Source: Adiantum capillus-veneris (taxonomy: Eukaryota; Streptophyta; Polypodiopsida; Polypodiales; Pteridaceae). From it: a stretch of DNA of 64,000 nt. The stretch is from assembly GCA_014529385.2 (NCBI GenBank), contig CM043963.1:101102912-101166911 (forward strand). Reading direction: 5' to 3'. The notes beneath the pieces are model-generated. The model had not been told where the DNA came from. It was given only the letters and a program-made list of their open reading frames with translations, and ran no database searches. The translations under genes were made by a program, and so were the position numbers. Positions 12,234 through 23,605 of this stretch are shown piece by piece. How positions within the stretch are numbered: the first letter of the stretch is position 1; every line of letters begins with the position of its first letter.

Positions 12234-14109
12234 ATGGATAGCAACCTAAGAAAGAGCCCAAGGAATGCATCGCGACAGGTCTCCCCCACAAAGACCCGAC
12301 ATTCTCCCACGAAGGTATGTCACCTCTCTCTGTCTCTCTCTTTGTTGTGTACAACGGACCTGTGTGTAGTAGAGTACTGAGGTGTGGATACATTGAGTAA
12401 TGAGTATGGATTTATTCCTTTCAGAGACAAAAGTTACAGCCTCCTCCCAAAATCAGCCGCTTTGTTCACCCCAAGGATGTGGAGGTGCCATTAAAGACAT
12501 TCTGCACGACAAAGGAGGATTTTCACAGGGAATATGGGTTAAGTCTTGTGGGGAAAGATGTTAGGAAGTTGACAGATGCAGATGTGCCCATATCCGACTG
12601 GATGAAAGTTTTCACGTGTCTTCCAGTGAAGGAGAAAAAAGTGCCGATAAAAATAGCAAGGCCGGATCACTACAAGGCACTCTACCAGCTCTACAAGCAG
12701 GTATACCAATCCAAACCACCAAACTATCTGCTGGGAGTCAAGTCTTCACGTGGATATGTTTATTTCGTATGCGCAGGTCCGGTAAAGTGGGCTGAGTTTG
12801 CATCTGAGGTGGTGAATAATGTGACCAATGAAGGTCAATTAGATAGGAAAAGAGAAAAATGGAAGTTAGAGACTTCCTAAGTATCCACAGGTACCCCAAG
12901 TGGTTCTGCCATCTTCTTAGTAAATACCCCATCCGGAAGTACACCAGTCGGAAGTGGACTTCTTGCGACCACTCAGTCTGCCTTTAGTGTTGAAGTATCC
13001 ACTTCCTTGCAAGAACTTCTTGTTGAGGTTAGAAAATCTCATGACAATGTATCAATCGAGTGTCAGAAGGCTAAGGATTCAGTTGTCAAATCTGTTGCCG
13101 ATGTGCACCGTTGCGAGGGTGCCCTTGACACGATCCAAATGCACTTCCATGATGATGCCAATGTACCAACAGGCTTGCTTGATAGCCTCCAAGAAAAATT
13201 TGACCAAGCAAAAGCCACCCTACAACAGGCACAGGTATGCTTTTAACTCCATCTAATTGTAGTATAATACATGCAAAGTACCATACGGTATGATTTTTCA
13301 TACCGGTAGGATTATACCATATTCGGTAAGGGTAGATGACAATACCGGTAGGATGTTATCATACCGGTAGGATTATACTCTACCGGTATGATTACATCCT
13401 ACCGGTATGATTATATCCTACCGGTAGGATGTTATCTTACCGGTAGGATTTAGGAGATAATCCTACCAGTATGATAACATCCTACTGGTATGGTTACATC
13501 CGACCGGTATGGTTAGATCCAACCAGTATGATAAAATCCAACCGGTTTGATGTTATGCTTCCGGTATACTGTTATCCTACCGGTATGATGTTATACTATC
13601 CATTATAATAACATTATACCGGTGGGATAACATCATACCAGCAGGATGTAATCAAACCGGTATGATAACATCATTATACCGATTTTCAAGCATTCATACT
13701 GATTTTATACCTGTTTGACATTGTCTGATAACAGAGGTCTCTTGCCTACAGGAAGAATTATCCAAATGCTTGGACCGTGAGGAAACCTTTGGTCTCTATG
13801 TCACGTTTGTGGTAGGCATGATTAGTCAACCAATGCTACCTGAAACCATAGTCTTGCCTGCACGAGTTTCTGCTCCTGGACATAGTGTTGTTCTCATTGA
13901 TGTGTGCAATGCTTGTGGTGTAAAAATTCATGATCACAATCGCTCAAGCCATGTTGTTCTATTGCCTTCTTCACATGCATACCATGCATTCTGCTATGCT
14001 CACTTGGATGAGAAAGGAAAGTGCATGCTTAAGGATTGCCTTGGAGTTATTTCTGCAGAAGACCAATCCCTTCTAAAGAAGAAGCCAGTTGAACCATGCC
14101 CAAAAACAG
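12234..14109 (+). CDS. Element A plus-strand gene: coiled-coil, RING-like zinc protein (one nonsense codon)
   Basis: Exons can be read directly. Exon 1 is 12234-12314 (basic, 'MDSNLRKSPRNASRQ', donor GTATGT). Exon 2 is 12425-13234 after a TTTCAG acceptor. Exon 3 is 13752-14109, ending at a GTGAG donor. Frame is kept across both introns. Exon 2 has an N-terminal domain ('TTKEDFHREYGLSLVG', 'KWAEFASEVVNNVTNEG'), a Ser/Thr-rich linker and a coiled coil ('LLDSLQEKFDQAKATLQQAQ'). Exon 3 has a RING-like pattern: CNACG, SSHAYHAFCYAH and CMLKDC, with one expected Cys replaced by Ser. A single in-frame TAA at 12878-12880 breaks it. A homologue is at 47.7-49.0 kb. The role is unknown; a DNA-binding or ubiquitin-ligase-like accessory is inference. 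Confidence 0.65.
13260..13720. repeat. ACCGGT-centred minisatellite in intron 2
   Basis: About 18 loosely spaced copies of a palindromic core, TACCGGTA, within units resembling GGATNATACCGGTAGGAT, fill the 517-bp intron of the element A gene. Unit length varies from about 15 to 25 bp. The same CCGGTT core occurs beside both TIRs. Confidence 0.85.
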
Positions 14110-14477
14110 GTGAGAAAATTGTTTCAATGGGTAATCAGGTGGTTGATTTTTGTCTTGTCATTCTACATCAAATTTGCGGTCATTTTAGCTCATTTTGGAG
14201 GCATTTTGAAGGCACTTTTGGCTACAACTATTGGTGGAGTTCAAAATAGCAAATAGAATTTCAGATTTGACTCCAAATTCAACATCAAATCTCAAGGCAA
14301 GGCTGAGTTATATCATCCCCATCTACTCCGGCACATTTGGAGTATATTTTGGTAATCATATTGGTCATTTTTGTGCTTATTCATAATCCCTTTTTCATTA
14401 CCGCATCTCCCATTTCTCACATGCTTTTGTAAAAGGGTAGACACCATTTCAAGAGTCTTGAAATAGGACCCCCTTGC

Positions 14478-15458
14478 TTGCATTTTCACATATCACTAAG
14501 CATTATGGGTAACAAGGAGATAGCTATGTTCAATGGCATCGGATTTCACACATGGCAAGTGAAACTCAAGGGTTATCTAATGAAAAAAGGGCTATGGAGT
14601 ATCATAACGACTGATGCACAAAACCTCACGGCACAACAAATCCGAGAGCGTCAAGCCAAGGATGAGAAAGCCCTAGGCATTCTCATCACTAGTGTGGCGG
14701 ATGATATCATTCACCACTTAGATGAAGCCACATCGGCCAAGCAAGCATGGGAGACTTTAGAACGCACATTTGGGGCAAAATCTAAGCACTCTAAAATATC
14801 TCTCAAAATGCAATTATATGGTCTAGCAATGTATGAAAATGAAACACTATCTAGTCTTGTTAATAGGCTAAAAAGCTTATGCACTCAACTTTCATACATT
14901 GAGTGTCACATAGATGATGATGATAAAGTTGCGGTTCTTCTAAAAGCACTTCCTTCTACATATGACAATATTGTAACCGTACTTAAGGAAAAAGAGCCTA
15001 TCCCTACACTAGAAAGTGTAATCAACTCTCTCCAAGAGGACCATAACAACAAGCACCCACACAATGAAACTAATGCATCAAAAGCACTCTATGTTTCAAG
15101 TTCAAAGCACACTAAGGCTTGCAAGCATTGCGGGAAGTACAACCACTTATCTTCCGAATGCTACAAAATCAAAAAATGTGCAAAGTGCGGGAAATTGGGG
15201 CATCCACCCCAATTTTGTACCAAAGGCAATGGCGGAAATGGCGACAACGGCAGCAAGAAGGTTACCTTCAAAGGTAAACGTGTCAACTATGTGCAAAGTG
15301 AAAGTGATGATGAAGATCAAAGAGATCACTCCGACAATGATGAAGTGAATATGGTAACTTCCGCTTTCTCTTCACCCTCTACTTCTATTTCTTCTTCAAA
15401 TAAACATGCTAAGGGCCAACTCAAATATAGCTACAATGAAGGAACTAATATTTATTAG
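14478..15458 (+). CDS. Intact copia-type gag (326 aa) with two zinc knuckles
   Basis: One uninterrupted frame. It starts 'MGNKEIAMFNGIGFHTWQVK', the usual copia gag opening. A UBN2-type core follows ('AKQAWETLERTFGAKSKHSK', 'LVNRLKSLCTQLSYI', 'DDKVAVLLKALPSTYDNIV'). Two zinc knuckles lie near residues 213-245: C-x2-C-x4-H-x4-C in 'CKHCGKYNHLSSEC' and again in 'CAKCGKLGHPPQFC'. The C-terminus is acidic and Ser-rich. No protease, integrase or RT follows, so this is a gag-only unit. It lies inside element A, downstream of exon 3. An intact frame suggests a younger insertion than its surroundings. Confidence 0.85.
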   Translation: MHFHISLSIMGNKEIAMFNGIGFHTWQVKLKGYLMKKGLWSIITTDAQNLTAQQIRERQAKDEKALGILITSVADDIIHHLDEATSAKQAWETLERTFGAKSKHSKISLKMQLYGLAMYENETLSSLVNRLKSLCTQLSYIECHIDDDDKVAVLLKALPSTYDNIVTVLKEKEPIPTLESVINSLQEDHNNKHPHNETNASKALYVSSSKHTKACKHCGKYNHLSSECYKIKKCAKCGKLGHPPQFCTKGNGGNGDNGSKKVTFKGKRVNYVQSESDDEDQRDHSDNDEVNMVTSAFSSPSTSISSSNKHAKGQLKYSYNEGTNIY

Positions 15459-15732
15459 AAAGAAGGATGCTACCCTAAACACACTATGTTGAATCTCAAT
15501 TGTGAAGTTGCATTTATCATGTGAGAACCTCTTATGTTGTATCTTTGTAGACATGAGTGATGAATCCAATTGAGAACCACTCATGATCACATTAGAACCT
15601 TAAGTGTTGAATCCATCTCTCTATGTTGTAAAGAGCATGAATGATGAATCCAATTGAGAACCATCATGACTCTTACCTTCTTCCTGTTGAGAACCTTAGC
15701 TTGTGTGTAAGCATGTGTTTAAGGGGGAGATT

Positions 15733-15953
15733 GAAGAGTATAAACACAAGCTCACACTCACACTCTTACCTAAACCATGCGGGAACAATCTCTATCCCTA
15801 GAACATTCTAGGCCTTCCATCATAAGCCTATATAAGAGAAGGCTCTCAAGCATGTAACTCAATCTCTCATTTGCATAATAGAAGGTTGCATTCTCTTTCT
15901 CTATTGTGTACATTCTCATTTACACTCGCACACACTCACTATGAATGCTTCAC
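15733..15953 (+). repeat. Probable 3' LTR of the gag-only copia unit
   Basis: A polypurine tract, AAGGGGGAGA (about 15721-15730), precedes a TGAAGAG start. The segment has a 'CCTATATAAGAGAAGG' TATA-like box near 15829 and ends near CTTCACA. I found no matching 5' LTR upstream of the gag, so the boundaries are tentative. Confidence 0.45.
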
Positions 15954-15979
15954 ATGAGCATCCACCCTAGCCAGGGCCC

Positions 15980-15983
<4 letters not shown>

Positions 15984-16027
<44 letters not shown>

Positions 16028-16062
16028 GTGAGAGAGATGGTGAGAGTGTGTGTGTGGTGTGT

Positions 16063-16113
<51 letters not shown>

Positions 16114-16158
16114 GATGTGAACAAGAGAGAGAGAGAGAGAGGGAGGGAGGGAGGGAGG
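15984..16158. repeat. Compound (GA)n/(GT)n/(GGGA)n microsatellite
   Basis: Several GA runs (15984-16025, 16066-16109, 16123-16140) are broken by short GT runs and end in GGGA repeats. It lies between the gag unit and the minus-strand gene of element A. Confidence 0.95.
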
Positions 16159-16279
16159 TATGACGGAGACGTGTGTGTGTGTTTAGTATGAAAATCCCCT
16201 TTGATATACAAACTCTATAATTAAATTACATTAAATATCAACAAAGTACAAACAGAATTACAAAAACAATATGATAACC

Positions 16280-17781
16280 ATCTTTATTAATGAAGATCCA
16301 AATACAACAGTAAGATAACATGGTTGTGGCAACGAATCCTGAGAGGAACAAGATGGAGGTTTATACCTTCCACCATCCAACAACACAGATGCATTAGAAC
16401 ATACTCTAACATTGTGGGAAGACAAGTACCATGCAACCTCAACCGCTTGTTATCGCTGTCAATCCCAAATAAAGTTCCACCCACTATATGTCAAACATTT
16501 TATTCTGGATAATTTACATCTTTCTTGGCTAGTCGGCCGAGATATGGTCTAGTTCTAGATACTGGTGTTTTATGATTAGTTACAAGGTACTCCAGTTACA
16601 GCTTTTCTGTTTCTAATTCCATTTTCCTACTGATGGCTGTATGTATGCATCCTACCTGTGAGTCTGTAGGTAATATCCAATGTTTGTTAGAACATGGTAT
16701 ACCTGGAAAGGAAATAGAATGGTCTTCTTGCTTTGAATTGTGAAGCTGCTCCATCAGACCATACCCAATGACGTTTTATGTTTAGACCAAATTGCTTTAG
16801 CCATTCCGCATGTTTCAGAAAACAGTGTTGAACAAAATGTGTGTCATGTTGCTTGTCATCTGAAATGAAGAAGTGAATTGTCTTGTGGATGTCACCTGCA
16901 TATTATAAAAATCAGAAATTATTGAAGTCTTAATACAAAAGAAATAATACTGATCTAGGGTGATGTCGTTACCTGCATTCGGAAATATGTTATGTGCACA
17001 AAAATAGTTACTTGATTTGAATACCAGTGCATGGACTGAATCTCATTTTGTTCTTTGAAACTATAATTTTCAGCAAAGTCAACAACTGACACAACAAAAT
17101 CTTCTGGAAAGCTTTGCATACATTCCTTATATTGTTATACTTGCCATCTATACACAAAATTATGCATTGTGTATTTCTTAAGATGGTCTTTGAACATGAG
17201 TGAGAGATACTGGCATGATATTTCCTTATGCAACAAGACTTTCCTTTTCTTCTTCAGACCGTCACGTGCAGTTCCTACTTCTAGGTCCTCAAAAATCTTC
17301 ACCACAATCTTTTTAGCAATAAATGCACTTTTGAGGTAGATGTACACTCAACATTCATAAGCATTGTGGTGATGAACCTTTTAAGAAAGAGCTCCTGTCC
17401 GCTCTTGGGTAATTTGATTGCATCTATTGTGTTGTGTATGGCTTCAACGAAGGTTGTTTGTGCCCTGGGCATTTCAAGGTCTCCAAGAGAAGTATGATTG
17501 ACAAACTTGCACAAAATATCTGAGCGTGATGCAACATCGAGGGCCTTTGTACGCCGATTGAAGAGCATAACAAGGTCATTGCAAAGTCTTTGACGCTTTG
17601 CATCATCAGCACCATTTTGATCATTATCTTCCTCACGTGCTACTTGCTCAAGCTTGTTCTTAGCACGCTGCTCCCTCTTTCTCCTAGCATGATATTCCTT
17701 GACCGCATCAACAGTATACCTAGCACACAGTTCACAGTGAGGCTGAGATCAGTCACATACAGTGTGAGATTCTTGCTCCAT
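16280..17781 (-). pseudogene. Element A minus-strand gene: putative transposase with DGAASQFK motif
   Basis: Read on the minus strand from an ATG at 17781: 'MEQESHTV', then a Cys pair and basic helix ('CELCARYTVDAVKEYHARRK'), helical segments to about 17300, and a central block at about 16890-16700. That block has 'SDDKQHDTHFVQHCF' and 'HWVWSDGAASQFKARRPFYF'. The same blocks occur in the same order at 61.6-59.9 kb. The 'DG..SQFK' block followed by a 'GKG..DGAG' block (kept at 60.6-60.7 kb) looks like an RNase-H-like catalytic layout, so transposase is likely. An early TGA and several frame breaks disable this copy. The family is not recognised. Confidence 0.6.
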
Positions 17782-18608
17782 GCTAGAGGGAGAGATTGCG
17801 CGAGGTGATAGGCCGACAGAGAGCAAGAGCAGTATATGACAGCAATAGATGTGTGATAGGCCTACAAAGTAAAACAGCAATCTATGCTCCTACACAGAGA
17901 GTTAGAGAGAGATAGGAAAATGAGAGAGCGGGAAGACAAAGAGCTGGCTCACGTGCATAGCTAAGAGCTACAGAGCCGTCTTCTATATTTGGAAAAGAGA
18001 CGTGGAAATAGTAATGGTGTAAAGAGCTGGCAGACGTGCATAGTTAAGAGGTACAGAGCCACCCGTCTTCTATATTTAACAAAAAGCTGTGGAAATTCTA
18101 TATTTAATTAAAAATCTGTTCAAAACAATGTATCGAATTGAACTAATAGAAAAGGTTTTATGTACCGGTTATAAAACCTCTGTCCGGGACAAGGTTTTTG
18201 GTCCACCTATTCATGCATCCACCCAGCAACATAAAATGTGAAATAATCTTGTTCTAAAGTGCTAGAAAGAGAGTGAGATGTACCCAATTTGACAAAAATT
18301 TGTGAAGACAAACACTTAATATACCATGTAGTTAATATGTGTCCCATTGGTGTGGCTCTTGATGAAATTTGATCGATCATGTTTAGACTAGATGTAGTGA
18401 GTTTCTTATAACCAAATAAGTCACCTGAAAATTATTCATGTGTAATCTATAAGAAATGAAAGTGAATCTCGGTATTGGTAGAAAAGGTTAATGAGCCATT
18501 ATATGCCCTCCTAAAATCCTATGAAACACGGCTCAAAAACAACCAAACCCAAGAGCATAAATGGATGACATATCCATATGTGAAACTAGAAAAGGACACA
18601 CTTGAAAT

Positions 18609-20264
18609 GTGCTAGAAAATCATTCAACAGTCCAGGGTTTACTAGAACCCCCAGTTGGAAAATGTGAGGGTGTGATCCTTGTCCCACCTACACCAGTAGT
18701 CCAACCGAGCCAGGAACGAATAGAGTCAAATTCCAGTCAAAAGCACAGACCAAAGCTCAAGGACCCCACATTAGAGCCAAGGATGGTGTTGAATACCACG
18801 GATAAATCTTCTGAGAGATTTCACATAGCTATACCTGACAACTGTAAAGAAATAGATGGTCTTGACGAATTGTGGAAACAAGTCAGAGAGGCCAATGATA
18901 AAAGTGAGATAAGCAGACGAGTAAACCAGACAAGTGATGGAAGAGGAGTGTCTCTTCCACCAATAAAGGAATTTGAGGATGGATCTCAAATGAATCTAGA
19001 AGTGGAATCATATTGGGGAAACAAAGGATCTATACAATCTATGAACAGTCAACCCCATTTGCTAAGAACACTACCATCCTATATGGGAGAGTATGATGCC
19101 AAGTCACATGTTATTGCAGTCCCATCACTGAGATTGTCTCCCAACAAGGTCATTAATTCAAAAGGGTTGATAGATATTCTATCTACCCCAATCAACTATA
19201 TGATAACGTTAGCTGAGTTGCTCAAAATACAACCAAATATGTGGGCTATTGTGGGAAAATTCCCAAAGAAATTTAGCATAAAAAAACCAATGACTAAAAT
19301 TGAGGAAGGAATCAAAGAGTTGGAAATGCCTCAGCTAAAACTAGGCGAGTACTATGAGGGAGAAGATGGGAACACCACTCTTCTCGTGGAATTCCAAGGT
19401 GTAAAAACCATGGAAATCTTTGACAGTGGAGCTGGTGTTGCCACCGCAACAAAAGAAGTCTGAAAAAAATGGAAAAAACTAGCAGTGAGGGCTACAAGGA
19501 TGACAGACGGACACATGGAAATGCCTATAAAACTGCTAGAAAAAAGCAGTTGTTACTTCTTGTGGCATTGAATATAAGAAAACCTTTGTATTGTTGACTT
19601 TTTCAAGAAGAACAACTATGACATCATCGTAGGAAGACCATTCATGCGATAATTGAAAATGGTCCAAGACTGGGGTTATGACCATATCTACCTGAGACAT
19701 ATGGAAATCATGACAAGAATAAATCTGAAGGACCATAGTTACAGGGATGTGATGAGAACACATGTGGAGGAGTTTGATTCCACTACTGTAGCAGGATTAG
19801 AACTTCCAGCATGGTTGGGTAAGCCTAAAGAGCTGTGGATGTGTGGAGCTTTGCAATGTGGAATTTTAAAGCGAGAGGAGTATATTTTAGAAAGGGCAAT
19901 TGAAGATAAGGCTTATATCCCATAACCCTTTCCTAAGAAATCTTTGAAGCCACTTAAATGGGAAAACATCTTGGATAGTCTTGATGTGTGCACTATTCAA
20001 GACAATCCAACAACAAAGTTTTGTGATGAAGATGGCTATGATGTCGTTCCTTACTTTGTAGTGAGTGTGATCCAAGAAAACAAAAACAAAAAAGAAGACG
20101 AGTTCTACAACTTTGTAGAACACTTGGGGCTTCAAGAAGATAACAAAAATCCAAACAATTCAGCAGGAGACAAGAACGAAACTTTAACAAATGCACGATT
20201 TTATGATTGTTCAGATCAAAGAGGAATCCCAATCCCCAAGCGAGTACTTCCGAGCGGACAATAA
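18609..20264 (+). pseudogene. Retrotransposon gag-aspartic protease fragment (Ty3/gypsy-like)
   Basis: A 284-aa frame has a helical gag-like part ('GLDELWKQVREANDKSE', 'TPINYMITLAELLKIQPNMW'). It ends in a retropepsin-like motif, 'EFQGVKTMEIFDSGAGVATA', with the catalytic D-S-G. The TGA at its end replaces a Trp codon expected from the following 'KKWKKLA'. After frame breaks come 'CIVDFFKKNNYDIIVGRPFM' and 'LKMVQDWGYDHIYL', the flap and C-terminal protease pattern. A further 200 residues of unknown linker follow. No RT is seen, so it is a 5' pol fragment. Assignment to gypsy rather than another order is moderate. Confidence 0.6.
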
Positions 20265-20339
20265 ACCGAGCGAGGAGAAGCAATGGAAAAGATTAGATCA
20301 AGATCTCAATAATTACTATATAGACTATAATGTAGCAAA

Positions 20340-21870
20340 GTAACCATGTTGCATCTCAAATATTCTCAAACAAAAGATCCATACTCTTCCTTTAATGTGT
20401 TCACACATATTAAAAGAGCCTCAAACAAAAGATCTGAACTCTTCCTTTAATGTGTTCACACAGACATTTATACACAATCATATCCTTGCTTTTGAACCAT
20501 CTTGCTGAGCATATTCCAAAACTCTATTTATGCCAACTTATTCTGCATGGTAAATTGACATGTTGCAATTGTCATAAGTTCCTACACAAATAGATCAAAA
20601 GATGGTAACTCAAATGCCACATGTCCATCATAATGCATAGGTAGCTCTTGAACTTGAATGATATCCTTTGCTTGCTTGAGTGCCATGTGTAGGCTGCGTT
20701 GTGAAGGCATTACATGTAGTATGCCAACTCTCTAGAGGGACCATCACACAATTACTAGTGTGTCCTTCCTTCCAATGCCTTGTGTGCTTTCAATAGCAAT
20801 GTGAACCTTCTAGAATTGACATTGTCCATGATTGAGAAGGAAGATTTGTTCACCACTAGAAAATTCAGTAGCCTTTATCTTCACCTGCTCTCCCATTAGA
20901 GTTAATGGATGCAAATTGAATGCACTATTTATTTTATAATGTTGTGTCACAAAAGAGATAGAAAGTGCATAGATGCTATCATTAGACATAAGAACAATCT
21001 GTGACCACATTGTCATCCATAAATGGTTATGTGCCTAGCCATGGTTGACTGGAGGATGAGGAATTTCAAACTCCAAGCAAACCTTTCCGAGCAATCATAA
21101 AAAAGAGAAAAACCCCACAAGATACATAGAACTTAAATCATGATAGAAACATTTAGCATCAAATTATATATTGCAATCTATCTGTCATTATCTCTAAATG
21201 TCTAGAGAATTCCTTAATATGGAGACTTTGATCATCCACCCTTATATTAACTCCTTGATTATCCAAGGTTATGCTCCCTCCTCTCAATCACGGCTTGTGG
21301 TCATCAAATATTCAAGCCATGGTAGATGCTTGGACAAGTAAAAGTCTGTGTGTGCGGGCATACAATGTTTTGGAGGGGGAGGAGGGTTTCTCAATACATA
21401 ATATTACGGCAAGTGCTTGTAGGGAAGTTATAGAAGAAATAGATTTGGTAGATCGTATTGGGTAATGTGTATTTGCAATCTTTGGTGCTAGGTTGTACCT
21501 TATTGTTCAAATTGGGGAGAAATTCTTTTGGATGAGTGACTCCATTTTGTCTAGCTCGCAAAAAAGATCTTTCAATGTATTCATGACACTTGAGAAACGA
21601 AGAGGAATGGGAAAATATCCTTCACATCACATACTTGAAAAGAATACTTTTCATGGACTACGGACTCTTTTAGAGTTTTCATGGGGTGAGTTACAAAAGA
21701 GGAGGCCCCAATCATGAGGACTTTGTGGCCAAGGGCGGGAGAGGTGATGAAGATCATAAGGTACTATCGGACATGAACGATAATCACCACTTTCATGCAA
21801 CATATTCTTGGCAATCACCTCTTATGCAATTCCACCTCAACCCCATCTTTCGGCGAGAACAAAGATAACG
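20340..21870. other. No recognisable gene
   Basis: Short frames exist on both strands but none shows a family pattern. A decayed polyprotein remnant is possible, as this lies just after the gag-protease fragment. Confidence 0.4.
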
Positions 21871-21875
21871 AGTTT

Positions 21876-21992
<117 letters not shown>

Positions 21993-22218
21993 TTTTGTCT
22001 TCCACAGTTGTAGGATCACAACCGAGAAATCTTTTCTCAAAAACCAACCTTTCTGTTCAGGCTTCAAAAATGACTTTGATGCGTCGATGCCCTTGTTCAT
22101 CAATCCATACCTCCACCTTCTTCTAGAGTTCCACAAAAGTGGGCCTGACTCCGCCCCACTGGGCAGCGAGCTCTGCATGAAAGGGGTGTGCATGCTCTCA
22201 ACCAATCTAGCCAATTAT

Positions 22219-22219
<1 letters not shown>

Positions 22220-22276
<57 letters not shown>
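22220..22276. repeat. (CT)n tract
   Basis: A pure CT dinucleotide run of about 57 bp. Confidence 0.97.
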
Positions 22277-22278
<2 letters not shown>

Positions 22279-22653
22279 ACTCAACACCACCTCTATAAGT
22301 CACGACTCACTCACTCTCAGCGACCGAGTTTAGTGAATTTTGAGTGTCGTGTATTGTTCACTCGCAAGGCTTCTCTCTGTCATGCACTCTTAGAGTCTCA
22401 GAAGCAAGTCGGACTCTCTCTTTTTTTGTGGAAAAAAATGTAGAAAGACATTTCCAAAACATCAAATACAAGCCCGCCCAAAAGACTCAAAAGTCACTCA
22501 ATTTCCATCCAATTGATGGCTTCAACCACAGTGGCAATGCTTGTAGCATATGTCTTCTAAGAGTTCTATGATAGAAGTCAAAATTCATTAGTCTTATTCC
22601 TCTCCTGGCTTATGCACTAATTAGACACCTCGCTACTTACTAACAGTAGGAAC

Positions 22654-22850
22654 CTGCGTTGCATTTATACGCCCGTATAACAAAAATTATACATATAAAA
22701 CGTCAATATATGCCGTATTTCCGAATAATTACCGAATAGCCGTATAAAACATTTTTCGATCGATATATTTTTCGATCGAAAAATATATTGATCGAAAAAA
22801 AGTATATATATACAATCGTCGCCGTATTCGATCGAAAAGCATTGTGGACT
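22654..22850. promoter_or_regulatory. hAT copy 1 left end: CGTATA motifs and TTTTCGATCGAAAA palindromes
   Basis: The first 100 bp inside the TIR repeat TATACG/CGTATA and CGAATA motifs. From about 22755 to 22842 the palindrome TTTTCGATCGAAAA or close variants occurs four times. The same motifs recur, inverted, at the other end (28880-29075). Such repeated subterminal motifs are the usual binding sites of hAT transposases, so that role is likely. Confidence 0.7.
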
Positions 22851-23310
22851 TTCTTGGAGTTTGGAGAGCTTGGAGCTTCTGAGAGTTTGCCAGATAGAGA
22901 CAGCGTCTTCGATTTACAGCGGTTTTTAGGTATATTTTTTAAATTTTCAATAAATATTAACTTTTTTTTTGTGTTGTGCCAGACTTGCGTGGTGCAGTAG
23001 TTTCGGCTCTCACCACAAAGTTGGCTTGCAGGTCGTAGGCCACTTCGTGGTGTGTAGCCATATGGCTCACTCCAGAGGTGTATAGAATATAGTTTCCTTT
23101 CCCGTGGTGTGTAGTTATATAACTCACTTTAGGGAAGGCTTAGGGTAAATTTAGATTCTCACTCGTATGGTGTAGTAGTATATCTCTCACCATAGAGATG
23201 AGTTAGGATTAGAGGTCGACTCGTGGAGTGTAGTAGGCATGATTCTACACCTCTCACTTCAGAGTGGCCTATAAAATTTACAATCTTAAAGTAAATCATT
23301 ATTGATTATT

Positions 23311-23425
23311 CTACATAGAAGCACAAAAATTAACATTCGTCATTTTAAGAGTGTAGAGATGCATACTTTATGCCCTCTTCATCTTAATACGACTTTCGTT
23401 ATTTTTGTGCTTCTATTTTTGTAGT
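23311..23425. repeat. Long hairpin 1 in hAT copy 1
   Basis: Left arm begins ACATAGAAGCACAAAAATTA and the right arm ends with its imperfect complement (TATTTTTGTGCTTCTAT). Inner arms pair TTAAGAG...GATGCAT with ATGCCCTCTTCATCTTAA. The stem is about 50 bp with a short loop. A related hairpin follows at 23606-23715. Confidence 0.8.
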
Positions 23426-23605
23426 AACATCATTGTTCATCAGCAGATGACTTAGTGTTACTCTGAACGTAGATATATACAACAATTGATTTACATTTGA
23501 GATTGTTGAGATGTTTGCTGATGGTTGTGTTGTGTGTGCCACACACTCCATTAGAAATAGCTTATAAAATTTACAATTTTAGATTAAGTTTTTCTGTCAT
23601 ATGTG

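Larger units (their letters stand above)
11929..18224. mobile_element. Element A: DNA transposon with two convergent genes
   Basis: A perfect 22-bp terminal inverted repeat starts GGGTGGATGCATGAATAGG (11929-11950; inverted at 18203-18224). It is flanked by the 4-bp direct repeat AGCA (11925-11928 and 18225-18228). Inside the TIRs both ends carry CCGGTT motifs (near 11952-11969 and 18160-18187). The 6.3-kb body has a plus-strand spliced gene (12234-14109) and a minus-strand gene (about 17781-16280) with a DGAASQFK motif. A copia gag unit and GA tracts are inserted between them. A diverged relative with both genes is at 47.7-61.6 kb. I cannot place it in a named superfamily. Confidence 0.8.

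Noticed and set aside
12701..12776. A 76-bp GT-AG intron within exon 2 of the element A gene
   Set aside because: Removing it brings a stop codon into frame two codons later, whereas reading through stays open and keeps similarity to locus B.
22654..22665. Element ends placed at TTGCATT, inside the chosen termini
   Set aside because: Those boundaries give no flanking duplication, while starting at CTGC/CTAA gives a perfect 8-bp duplication for copy 1 and 7/8 for copy 2.
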